Of a DNA stretch of 64,000 nucleotides, positions 47,842 through 58,368 are shown piece after piece. Both the position numbers and the translations under genes were made by a program. How positions within the stretch are numbered: position 1 is the first letter of the stretch; each line of letters opens with the position of its first letter. Below the pieces are notes generated by a model that was given only the letters and a program-made list of their open reading frames with translations, was not told the origin of the DNA and did not search any database. The stretch is from Cheiracanthium punctorium (Eukaryota > Arthropoda > Arachnida > Araneae > Cheiracanthiidae): assembly GCA_038373885.1 (NCBI GenBank), contig JAWZYV010001774.1:1054001-1118000 (forward strand), given 5' to 3'.

Positions 47842-48249
47842 CAGTGTTTACTCGCGTAATATTCGCATCCCCCCGTTTTGAAGTCGAAATAATCGTCAAA
47901 ATATTTTCACCGCATAAAAGTCGCAGTCACGTATTTGACCTCCATTTACGTCTATAAAAATATTACTATCAAAATAAAAATAACTTTTTTGTGTGTGCAA
48001 CTGACGAAAAGATTGTTTAATTACGGCAGATAATCTGGAGATATTTGGTAAATTAGTAATTTTACAATACTACCAATACTCTTATCATTACAGTGTACAA
48101 TATTATCTAGTAGATTTCTCGCATAACAGCAACACCATCTATGAAGGACTTTTCGTCCTTTCGAGACGAAGTTGATAATAGTCGCCCCTAGACTTTCACC
48201 TTGAAAAATTAGCAAAAAAAAAGTGCGACTATTACGCAAGTAAACACGG
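47842..48249. mobile_element. TA-flanked MITE (CAGTGTTTACTCGCGTAAT ends)
   Basis: Inverted ends of about 26 bp: CAGTGTTTACTCGCGTAAT and CCGTGTTTACTTGCGTAAT, both continuing into TCGCA. TA at 47840-47841 and 48250-48251. No coding capacity. Confidence 0.8.
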
Positions 48250-49007
48250 TAATATAGCAAAGTTTGTAGTCCAGCCTTCATCACTCCGTAAATACTCGTT
48301 AGAACCCCTTAGAAAGTCGTCTGACCAAGGCACCCCCCCATCCTAAGCAGACCGCCCATGTCTGGAGGATTTTGTTTGCGTTGTCATAAAACAAGCAATA
48401 ACTCACATAAATTTAATACAACGGAGAAACTGAATTTACCGCTAGATATTTAATCTTGAAATTATTTTTCTATGCTTTTTTACAGAAAAACTTTACTACA
48501 TTTAAATATTTTTTTTTATAAATTAGCTATTAAAAAATAATTTTCGGCTGGATTCACTGGATTTCTGATACATAAAATGTATTCTCTGAGCCATATTCAT
48601 CTACTGATTATTACCTACCTATAATATTTCGGAAAGCAGTAGTAATTTTCCGTCTAATCTTTTTAGTTTTCTTGAACACTTTTAATTTTTACTCAATAAA
48701 TAGAACTTTCGTAAGTTTTGCGAGTAAAAAATCAGCTTCTGTTTTATTTTAACCCATTTTTGTCCAAAGGTGCGTAAAGGCACCATTTCAATAGATATTT
48801 TTTTTTTATTAACACTGTGACAAATATTTTTCACTAATTTTATTTTTCTGCTATTTTTAAGGGTTTTGAAGACATTTATAAAATATTAGTAATTCAACTG
48901 GAGTAAACACTTTCTGTTGAGAAAATTTCAAAATACGCTAGTTTTTCAACTTGAAACGGTTATTGACATATTCGACTTTTTGAAAGTGTGTAATTATTCC
49001 ACTTGAG
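48250..49007. other. intergenic DNA with a SINE-like scrap
   Basis: 48285-48380 shares CGTTAGAACCCCTTAGAAAG with 6910-6930 and nearby text. The rest is AT-rich with no recognised feature. Confidence 0.35.
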
Positions 49008-49185
49008 CAGGGACGTAGCCATACATTTTTAATGTGGGGGAGGGCTTACTACTACTACAACTCATATATATGTATGTATACGTGTGTGTGATAATGTAGT
49101 GAAGAATATGCATTTTGTATGGCAAAAGATTTCTCATTCTGGGGGTTATGACCCCCCTAACCCCCCCTCCTTGGCTACGCCCCTG
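49008..49185. mobile_element. short hAT-like MITE with perfect 8-bp duplication
   Basis: Ends CAGGGACGTAGCCAT and reverse complement CAGGGGCGTAGCCAA. CACTTGAG flanks it exactly (49000-49007, 49186-49193). G/C tracts lie near both ends. Confidence 0.9.
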
Positions 49186-49515
49186 CACTTGAGATTAATC
49201 ATATGTTTTTATAATGGATTAAAATTTCAAGTTTTGAAAATAAAATAAAATTGTAAACGCACCATTTTATTTCTTATATAAAATACTATTTTTCATGCAT
49301 GAAACTTAGTGTCTTAATGAATGTAATTTAAGCATATTTTAATGAAAACAATACCACATTTTATAAAATTTCTATGCGTGGCCTGAAATGGGTTATCACT
49401 GTTAATTAATTCTAGATTCCGTAATAATTATTTAATTCTAAATCTACTTGAAAATGTGATGATTCTATTACATGTGAAAAATTTTAGAAATCCAGTGTTA
49501 GTTAATCGCACACAC

Positions 49516-49692
49516 CAAGGGCGGATTACAGGGAGGGGCGAGGGGGCGGCCGCCCCCCCCGAGAAAAAAGAAATTAATGTAAAAGATCCTATTTTCCTTC
49601 CATAAAATGGATGTATATCTCAATCTTCTAACTAACCGCCCCCACTGACAAACTAACCCCCCCCCCCGATAACTTGCATTAATCCGCCACTG
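49516..49692. mobile_element. G/C-tract hAT-like MITE, copy 1
   Basis: Ends CAAGGGCGGATTACAGG and reverse complement CAGTGGCGGATTAATGC. Flanks GCACACAC and GCCCACAC match 7/8. Near the left end a GGGGGCGGCCGCCCCC palindrome is formed. The copy at 58071 shares the interior. Confidence 0.85.
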
Positions 49693-50708
49693 GCCCACAC
49701 ACACACCACAATTTGAATGCTTAACAATTACATTATATTTTTATGTTGATCAAAATTTTTCTTCTGAAAGTTTACCAAGTCTGATCTGTCTTCCCACTTA
49801 CAAAACAAAGCCAAACAATGGTTAGTTAATTAAAATAAGTTAATAATTTATGTAAATTGTAAGATCTAATTACAAATAAATTTTAATTGAAAATATTTTT
49901 GAAACATGTTCTTAAAGAAATAAACCTTTTGAACATATTTTAAATAATTTAACTTGCTTAAAAAGTAAGTTTTTACTTTGTAATTTTAAAATCATTAAAC
50001 ATTATGTTACTCTTAATACATTGTACACCATTTAAAAAATATGTAAGATCATCCACGGCCGCAGCTACAGGAGGCAAGCGACGCACGTGCCTCGGGTAAC
50101 ATGTTCAGGGGGGGGGGGGCGAAATCGTAAATTCTAGTCACAGCATTCAGATCATCTGATTTGAATCAATGATTAAAATCAGAATATCGGTTTAAAAGTA
50201 AAATAATATGATTAAAATTGTTGTTTAAAGATAGGGTGTTGAAAGAAAAAGATTTATTATTTCGGATATATACATAATTTTTGAGAAGCACCATAAAATA
50301 TTTAATAAAAGGGAAACGCATGCATTGATTAAATAAAATTTGACAATCAAGAAGCCTATCGATTCAGTACAGACAACACATTCAAAAAATATATTTTAAC
50401 AATTTTCCTCTTGTATTTTTTTCCCCCGTCAGACATGATACATATATAAATATATATTTCTCTACTATTATGTAACATCATTCTCAATTATAACGCGAAA
50501 AGCTCTTGAGCCATAGCCGATTCACAAGTTCTTTTAAAATATTTCACACACCACATCATCGGATCCGTCCTCTAATACCAGAACGAGAGCCTTCTCTTTT
50601 CTGAGCTGAGAGCTTTCCTTCTGTCTTCGGTCACATTCGGAGCTGTCCTGTCTGGGATACGAAATCCCTACATCCCTACTGCTATTTCCAAAATTCCCCA
50701 CTACTAGC
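49693..50708. other. intergenic DNA, repeat end near 50057
   Basis: CGGCCGCAGCTACAGG followed by a run of 12 G (50108-50119) looks like the left end of another G-tract element, but no right end was found. The 50580-50700 stretch is pyrimidine-rich and probably belongs to the DPM3 promoter or 5' UTR. Confidence 0.35.
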
Positions 50709-50744
50709 TTTAGCATTAGGAGCCTTTCCTCCGGCTATCCGCTT
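50709..50744 (+). promoter_or_regulatory. 36-bp element shared with the CRYZ upstream region
   Basis: Identical over 36 bp to the CRYZ copy, same orientation relative to the gene, 158-193 bp upstream of the DPM3 ATG. It may be promoter or 5' UTR. Outside the 36 bp the two regions do not align. Confidence 0.6.
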
Positions 50745-50901
50745 GTCGTCTGAATCTGAAACTTGGAGTTTAATCGAACTCGATTATGCCAATCGAAATA
50801 AAAAAAATGACTATAAATTTAGCCAGTTGTTTTACGCTTCGTGTTCGTGTCGAATTTTGAATAGTCCAAATTTTATAGACTATTGTTTATAAATTAAAAT
50901 A

Positions 50902-51012
50902 ATGTCGAACCTTTTACAGTGGCTTGCTGGAATTTCAGTTTACTTAGGAGTTTGGTATTCTCTTTTGGATAGAAATATATATTTAAGGAAAGATGATTGG
51001 CATTCATGGCTG
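50902..51012 (+). CDS. DPM3: DPM3 exon 1
   Basis: ATG at 50902; donor GTATGT after 51012. Encodes residues 1-37 including the first membrane helix. The reading frame continues past the donor but has no family likeness there. Confidence 0.9.
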
Positions 51013-51236
51013 GTATGTGTGGTTGTACATAAACAAACAAGTTTCAGTTTCGTTTGTGTTTCAGTTTATAGAAAAAATACGAATTGTTAACAAATTTATA
51101 GATTTGTTGAATTCAAACGTGATTAGAATATTGTTAGCATGTCGTGCTACGTTTTGTTTCATGCTTGTCAATTTCCATTGCTGCCTTTTTAAGACTTGAT
51201 ATCCCTTATGAACATTCAGTATATTTCATAGTTAAA

Positions 51237-51268
<32 letters not shown>

Positions 51269-54200
51269 ATGCAACCAGTTTGCAGATTTCTTTCCTCAAC
51301 AAACAGTATATTTTTAAAATTTATAAATAAAACAGGTTTTTATTGTGGTCAAGTGTCACAAAAGTATTAGATTGTAACCATAAAGTATTGTTTCATTGGT
51401 CTTTTTTTAAAGTTTATTATTAAAATTTCCCACTTTAGAAGTATGCTGATTAGTGGATTTACTAATGAGAGTTTAAGGAAATAACATTTTTCTTAATCAC
51501 AATTTCGACTTTTATGACACTGTGGCAGCACGAAATCACCTCTGCGCACACAACTCCCGGCAATTGAAGGCAGGTCGAAAGGGTGCCTTTTGGCTGAGCT
51601 GGATTGCGCTTCATTCTACCACGCGAATTCCTTGGGTTCAAACCCAGCTCTCGTAACACGTTCTCCCTACAATACTTAAGTTTGTAGATTTCTAAAAAAA
51701 TTTTACTAATTGGTTTTGTTTTCAGAAAAACCAATTACTGTTTCAGCCATTGTAAGTTATATTTATTATGAAATATTGGTAGTTTCTTAAAGACTGTATT
51801 TTCTTTTTTTTATTATTCATAAACTATTATTTAAAAAAATCATATTAGTAATTACTAGTAGTATAGCCCAAGTCTCTCCCGCTCTCTCTCTCTCTCTGAT
51901 ATATTTTTTTTAAATCATGGCGAATATAGAAAGGAAAAAAAAAGGGGTGTAACTGATGGTAAAATTGACCAAGACTGTGCGTGTGCCATTCAAACGTGGC
52001 GACAGTCGCTAGAGCTTTGTGGTTGCTAAGCCCCAGCGACTGTCGCCAACCATTTTTCACGATTAGCAAAGCAAAGAAACTCATTTTGATGGAACTTTTG
52101 CTCATGCTTTTTTTTTTTTTTTTTTCAGAAATATATTTTAGTACTAGCTGCGTACCCGTTTTCCGCACGGTAGGGAACGAAACTTTTTCTTACATGTATA
52201 CTTCGAATTGATTCCAGAGATTTGGAATCCAAAAAAAAGCAAAATGTTTTGACTCTTCGCGTAAAGTTACTCATTACTTATTCGTAAAGTTAGTTTAAGT
52301 ACTGACCTGTGACCATTGTTAATATTATGACGCAAAAAACTATGTCGGTGTCATTCACGATCAGAAAATAAAAGCGTGACGGTTTGCAATGAAAATTTCT
52401 AATTTTCAAAGTGTCTCATTTCTACATCACACTCTTTTTTAGATTTAAGTTATGCCATTAATACCTTAGATACTACATGATGTGGAGAACCGTTTTATTT
52501 TATAATTAAATAGTTGTGTACCCGCTCTTTGCAAGGCAACAGGAGAACATTTTCCTAAAATGTGATCATAACTACTTGTGACAAAACAGAATCTCCAAGA
52601 AAAAAGAAAGTTCTATTACAGTCTTTTCTGTTGAAACTACCGCGGAATACATTAACGCGACGTAGAATTACTTAATGTTTTGTTAGCTATGATGTAATAC
52701 GGCTGTTGAAAAATGAATAGAAGACTTAGTTTCACTAAATATTTATTAATGCGGTATATTGTGCTTTGATCAATATTGCCTTATCATATCTACTTACTAT
52801 TACTTATACTATCTTTTACTGATACCAATACAATATACTGTCGTTTTGCAACTGTTAATGCTTAATTTAAAGAAACGGTTTAGATATTTGCCCCGAATGT
52901 AGGCCTATACTCTTTGGTGATTCTTTTCAATTTATGCATTATTAGAACCGATAATCATATTTCAGTTTATGGTTGCCACTAAATCAGCTCTCCATACATT
53001 TTTACGCATAGTTCTTGTCAGATTGGTGTATTTAGCACCAGGGCCCTATTATCGCACGGGCAAATCGGGACTTTGCCCAGGGGCGAAATGGCCCCCAATT
53101 TCAAATGTTGTTCTTTTTTTACAAAAAAATTTTTGAAAAATAAAACAAATTTCATACATGGGGGAGGGGGGCAAAATTCATCAATGCCCGGGGCCCCCTG
53201 TTGGTCATAATCAGGCCCTGTTTAATGCTGCAGTATATTTCCTGCTATTCAAAAACGAGACCCGTTTAAAATCTCAAGAAAATAATGCTGGATAATTCAC
53301 TGGTGAAGAAACAGCATTCAATTATTTATCTGGCAACGTAAAGTAAAATATAGAATTATTTCATGCGTGGCATATGTTTTGCTTGTGAGTCCGTTATTCT
53401 GATTGAGTTTCGAAAGAGGTTTTAAACTTATGACATCAAAATCACGCACTTTTCACATGCGATAACTCAGTTATTTTAAAGTAATTTTATTTATTTTTTC
53501 AACTGGCAATTTTAATCATTGTTACTGTCTCCAAGAAAACCAAACCGCACGATATCATACCGAAAATTTTAAGCTGCTGCTATCGAAATGAAAATAATTA
53601 TTTACTTAAAAATTCGTAAAAAAAACTCCTAATTTATATTTTCCTCTGGTTTTTCTTTTAAAAGAAGGCAAAATGTATGCTCCGTCATTTGACAAAATAT
53701 AAAAAAGTTATGACGGATAGAATTCAAGATGCAGCAATTTTAAAAATATTTTATGAAAGTCAGCGTCAAATTTAATTTTATTTGAAAAATTCCCCAAAAT
53801 CTGAAAATTATGTTACACAGTCCGAACAAACAATTTTTAAAAGAACATTTTCTCCTCTATCCGATGATGTAAATTTCGTTTTCTTGCGAGTGTAATTACC
53901 AGCATTATTACGTATTAATCGAGAAAAATTGCTAAAAATCGGACAAAACATAAAATAAAACATTTTCTATTTCGAATTTCGAAAAAATCGCTCCGAGGCG
54001 TGTTAGGATCTGTCCTAGTGAAGCCGTATGCAAAATTCGGTAGGTCTGCGACCAACCGTCTCGGCGCAATGCGATCGAGAGATGCATGCAAAAAGATCGG
54101 TGGTCACAAACTTACCTACCTACCTACATACATAACTACATACAATGTTTACTCTCGGATTTTATTATATAAGATTTTGCATTTTTGTGAGATTTTTTTA

Positions 54201-56997
54201 TTTTTTTTATTTTTATTGTAGTGTACCTCAGAGCCAGGTTTTTCTTTATTTAATGTATTTGAAATGTGTGAACAAAATTGGGAATAAGGTATTTAGATAA
54301 GTGTATTTTAGTTTTCAGTTTATTTTTTTATATATATTATGCATGTAGAAAAAGAATTTGCCAAGGTAGATAGACGTTGGTGACAAAATGTGTGACCAAA
54401 AAAAAAAAAAAAAAGAAAGTCACCAACTAAGCCTGTCTGCTTACCGAATTATATTTCCCAAAATAGTGTGAAGAAACACTCCAATTATTTTTATTTTCAA
54501 AATTGGAAAAAATACTTATTTATGATTTTTATTTTGGTGATGAATAAATATTACATTAATAATTATATTGAATAAATATTACAAACAATAAACATTAAGT
54601 ATGGGAAATTAATAGATAATGTTTAGAAAAATTATTTGTCAAAAATTGCACCCAGATAGTTATTGTTTTCTTATATAGCTAGAAATTTTTAAACATAGGA
54701 TTATGTTCCTCAATAGTTCTGTATAAAGATTAAAAAAAAAAAAATAAGTTTAATTAATAAAAAATTTGGTATTGCATATATTATACCAGCAACCACAACA
54801 AATGTAGGTTAATCATTTTGGTATCAAAACTCTTACAGCTTGCAAGATTAAAAATGATGATGCGTTAAAGAAGTAAATTTCTGTCTAACAAAATGAAATT
54901 GGATTTGTAAGACTAGTCATAGGTAATTGGCTTGTTGTTTTTCGTTATTATTGTTAAATCACACAGATTGGGAAGGAAAATATTGCCAAAATGGTCAATT
55001 GCATACTACATCAGTACAAGAAATTTATATAAAATATACACGAAAAATTGATTTTTCATGTATTTTAACTATTTTTTTAAACATAATCAATTGTCTGTTT
55101 TAGGACTTTTAATTTGTGCTAAAATATTAATTCCTATGAAGTAAATAAAAAACTTTGTAAAAAACACACATAAGATGTTATAGGTAAGAGGGAACTGAAA
55201 AAAACCCATTCAATTTAGATGGCAAGACCGCAAATTTCCCACTCTCTGTGTCAGTTATCTTCAGTTAAAAGATAGAAATAATTTTTAAAGTCTTTTAGCA
55301 GGGTCTCACAAAGCTATATTGATAAGGATAGACAATTTTTTAAAAAGATTATCTCAAAAATCACACCAGATTTAAGTACAATACATTACCAAATTTGGTA
55401 CAAAATATTTTTTTGCTGGAATATGTTTCATAATATGTGTTTTGCATGTTTTATTTTTCTTGTTTTGATTGATATCGATTGGGTAATTTATTTAGAGTTG
55501 CACAGTAGTGGTTTTTTTTTTTTTTTTTTTCAGTTCCCTCTGCTCAACGAGTCGAAGGGCTTGTCTGACGAAGACCGAAAGAATTTTTTGGTCGAAACGA
55601 TCGTAACTTATTATAAGTAACATTTTATGTGTGCTTTTTTCACAAAGTTTTTATTTATTTCATAATTTAACACCAGTACTTTCTGTGTTTGTTTTTTTCG
55701 TAATATGCCTGTCTTTCAGGCTACATGATTCATAATTCACTTATTTAAAATATTGGAATGTGATGCATTTTTTTTTTCGTCCCTACAGATTCCCGTGTAT
55801 ACAGTCATAGCGTTTGGTGTAAGTTTTTTTATTTTCTCTCTTGTTTTAAATCAATGATTGTCTATTTTAAAACTGTTATGTATAATTGAAGTTTTCTTAT
55901 ATAGCTAGAAATTTTTAAACATAGGATTATGTTCCTCAATAGTTCTGTATAAAGATTAAAAAAAAAATTAAGTTTAATTAATAAAAAATTTGGTATTGCA
56001 TATATTATACCAGCAACCACAACAAATGTAGGTTAATCATTTTGGTATCAAAACTCTTAAAGCTTGCAAGATTAAAAATGATGATGCGTTAAAGAAGTAA
56101 ATTTCTGTCTAATAAAATGAAATTGGATTTGTAAGACTAGTCATAGGTAATTGGCTTGTTGTTTTTCGTTATTATTGTTAAATCACACAGATTGGGAGGA
56201 CAAAATGTTGCCAAAATGGTCAATTGCATAATACATAAGTACAAGAAATTTATATAAAATATACATGAAAAATTGATTTTTCATGTATTTTAACTATTTT
56301 TTGAAACATAATCAATTGTCTGTTTTAGGACTTTTAATTTGTACTAAAATATTAATTCCTATGTTTTAATCTTTTCTTTTTATATCCTGTTCTGATGCAA
56401 ATGTATGATTTTGGAAGAAATGTAAATAATTTTAGCTTTAAACTGTGTTCCTCAATAAAATTTCTCTTTTACTTCTTCGTTTGATTTAGTTTAAGAATTG
56501 ACTTCATTATTTATAACTTTTGTTATGAAAAATGCAAAAACTATGAAAATTACAAAATATTTCTCTAATTAAGGTTATTCATTTTAAAATTCATTCTCCA
56601 TCATTTTTAACTTTTAACTGTAATTTAGCTAACTGTTCACCATAAATTTCATAATTTACTATGTTTAAAATATATTATAGAATATATAGTTTTCAAGATT
56701 ACAGGTGTGTGACTCTGACTTTACTCTTATCATGAATAAGGCACCAACCAAAGTTTGCCCGCAAAATGTTTTGATGCCAAAATGCAATTATATATGTTAT
56801 GTTATAAATTTTTGTATGAGTCTTGCAACTTTTATCAATGACAATCAGATGTATCCAATATTTATTTGTTTTACATATTTTTTTAAAATGTGGTTATTTA
56901 TTTCAATAAATCATTTCAGATATATTCTGCTGCAGTTGTTCTATATCGAGTGTATACATTTAATGATTGTGCAGAAGCAGCTGAAGAACTTAAAATG
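50902..56997 (+). CDS. DPM3: dolichol-phosphate mannose synthase subunit 3 (3' end not found)
   Basis: Exons 50902-51012, 55789-55818 and 56920-56997 join in phase 0 with GT/AG borders and give 73 residues. DPM3 is a small ER membrane protein that tethers and stabilises the catalytic subunit DPM1, which makes dolichol-phosphate mannose for N-glycans, GPI anchors and O-mannose. The start MSNLLQWLAG resembles other DPM3 N-termini, and the first hydrophobic helix covers ~5-22. The second helix (IPVYTVIAFG then IYSAAVVLY, 38-56) aligns without gaps to the family, followed by the hallmark TFNDCAEAAEEL (60-71), the start of the C-terminal coiled segment. About 17 residues should follow. No matching exon was found to 64000, so it probably lies beyond. 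The introns are large and hold a direct repeat and a nested mariner/LINE complex. Confidence 0.9.
51520..51680 (+). repeat. tRNA-derived SINE fragment
   Basis: GGCTGAGCTGGATTGCGC looks like an A box region and CCTTGGGTTCAAACCCAGC a B box. The preceding GGCAGCACGAAATCA resembles 44015-44030. In DPM3 intron 1. Confidence 0.55.
52143..54174 (+). repeat. dispersed element ending in a CCTA/CATA repeat
   Basis: The start ACTAGCTGCGTACCCG is echoed at 52508 (AGTTGTGTACCCGC), so two partial copies may lie in tandem. The end is (CCTA)n(CATA)n, then GGATTTTATTATATAAGAT, a common terminus of a widespread arthropod element. No coding frame. A hAT MITE (53039-53220) is nested. Confidence 0.5.
53039..53220. 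mobile_element. short hAT-like MITE (CAGGGCCCTATTATC ends)
   Basis: Ends CAGGGCCCTATTATCGC and reverse complement CAGGGCCTGATTATG. Flanks TTTAGCAC and TTTAATGC match 5/8. Same family as 33144 and 43378. Confidence 0.65.
54665..55138. repeat. 474-bp direct repeat, copy 1
   Basis: Starts GTTTTCTTATATAGCTAG and ends TTAATTCCTATG. Nearly identical to 55891-56363, differing by scattered substitutions and A-run length. In DPM3 intron 1. Confidence 0.95.
55565..55598 (+). ncRNA. hammerhead-like core motif (weak)
   Basis: CTGACGA, one extra A, a GACC/GGTC stem, then GAAAC. This is close to the conserved hammerhead ribozyme core CUGANGA-stem II-GAAA. The extra A and lack of convincing stems I and III make activity doubtful. 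The motif follows a polypyrimidine tract and CAG. Confidence 0.2.
55789..55818 (+). CDS. DPM3: DPM3 micro-exon (30 nt)
   Basis: Acceptor CCCTACAG before 55789 and donor GTAAGT after 55818. It encodes IPVYTVIAFG, which aligns with the start of the second helix in DPM3 proteins. It is exactly in phase with both neighbours. Confidence 0.85.
55891..56363. repeat. 474-bp direct repeat, copy 2
   Basis: Same sequence and orientation as 54665-55138, 1226 bp downstream, in DPM3 intron 2. The two copies bracket the micro-exon. Confidence 0.95.
56920..56997 (+). CDS. DPM3: DPM3 exon 3
   Basis: Acceptor ATTTCAG and donor GTATAT. Encodes IYSAAVVLYRVYTFNDC and AEAAEELKM, including the most conserved DPM3 motif. 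Confidence 0.9.
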
Positions 56998-57544
56998 GTA
57001 TATATTTTTCATAATATGTATATATATCTATATATATTTGAACTTTATCTAAAAATACAACAAAATTACAATTGCTTCACATGCTACCTAGCGCTTAAAA
57101 AAGCAGCATAAAAGAAAGCATGCGTTTAATAATAATTAGAAAAATTTAAATTGAAAAAACCACCCAAGCCAGTCATTGTAAAAACATCAAAACAAGTTAA
57201 AATGCATTGTCCTCATCAGAGGGGGAAATGCACAACAGTACACCATAGGTTTCAGACTCACAGCCTGAGATTTTGCCAAGGTAATGTATTATATTCAAGG
57301 CTGTAGTTTGCAAAGATTGATTTAAAATTATTAAAACAGTTTAAAGATATTTTTAAAAGTGTACTATATTAATTCAAAATATAAACTGTAACAGGCAAAT
57401 CTCAGAGGTGTGACTCCCCCTTACCTATGGGAAATTTCTGTCAATCTTCTATCAATTCTTCTGTCTTCTTCTATCAATTTAAATTTTTCTAATTATTATT
57501 ATATCTATCTATCTATCTATCATATATATATATATATATACATA
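56998..57544. other. DPM3 intron, microsatellites
   Basis: AT-rich, with (TCTA)n/(TA)n at about 57503-57542 directly before the mariner-type element. No exon recognised. Confidence 0.45.
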
Positions 57545-58070
57545 CAGGGTGTCCAGTGCTAACGCTGTCACATGGCTATTTCCTAAACCATTAGTCAGAG
57601 ATACATAGTTCCAATTGCAAAAATGCTTTAAATTGTGTAATCTATTATATGAGGAACAACCGAAGTCAATAAATCAAATCCTATAAAAATTACGAAATTT
57701 AAATTTTTATACGGTTATATTTAGAAAAATTTTCTTTATCCAATTTCATGCACAGTAAAAAAAAAAAAAAAATCATCCTTCTACGACCAAAATTCGTCGA
57801 GTTACAGCTGCTTAACATTAGAGCACTTATCGAGCTGTGAAATAGAGGTTGTATACAAAATGAATTTGAGAAAAATTAATGTACATGGTTTTGAACCTTG
57901 TAATATTTATTAGTGATTTCATTAACTATTTTATGATTGTAGATTGCAAAGGAGATCAACGTTTAACTATGTGTATCCAATAAATTAAAATAAAAATATA
58001 GCCTATACTGGAAATAGAACTTTTTAAAGAGTTTTTTAAATGAACTTGTGTTAAATAACATAAAATAAAA

Positions 58071-58258
58071 CAAGGGCGGATTAAAGGAGGGGGGGGGAGG
58101 TGGTGATCGCCCCCCCCCTGAGACATTGGAAATTCATGTAAAAGATCCTATTTTACTTCCATAAAATGGGCGTATATGTCAATCTTCTAACTAACCGCCC
58201 CCACTTACAAATGAACCCCCCCCCCCCCCCCCGAGAAATGTGCATTAATCCGCCACTG
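58071..58258. mobile_element. G/C-tract hAT-like MITE, copy 2
   Basis: Ends CAAGGGCGGATTAAAGG and reverse complement CAGTGGCGGATTAATGC. Exact duplication AAATAAAA at 58063-58070 and 58259-58266. The interior (GTAAAAGATCCTATTTTAC) matches the 49516 copy. It holds runs of 8-17 G or C. Confidence 0.9.
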
Positions 58259-58368
58259 AAATAAAAGAACAAGGGAATTAAACTTTTCAATAAAGATTAA
58301 ATCAGAATATCAAACATTTAAAAATACAAGTATATGCAACTTTAGAAACTTAAAATATTACAAATTTA

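Noticed and set aside
55533..55620. Possible extra DPM3 exon beginning FPLLNESKGL
   Set aside because: Adding it breaks a gap-free alignment of exon 1 and the micro-exon with DPM3 proteins, and it runs to a stop without a good donor. Kept only as a motif finding.
54665..56363. The two 474-bp copies as LTRs
   Set aside because: They do not start TG or end CA, the space between holds no retroviral genes, and it holds a host exon.
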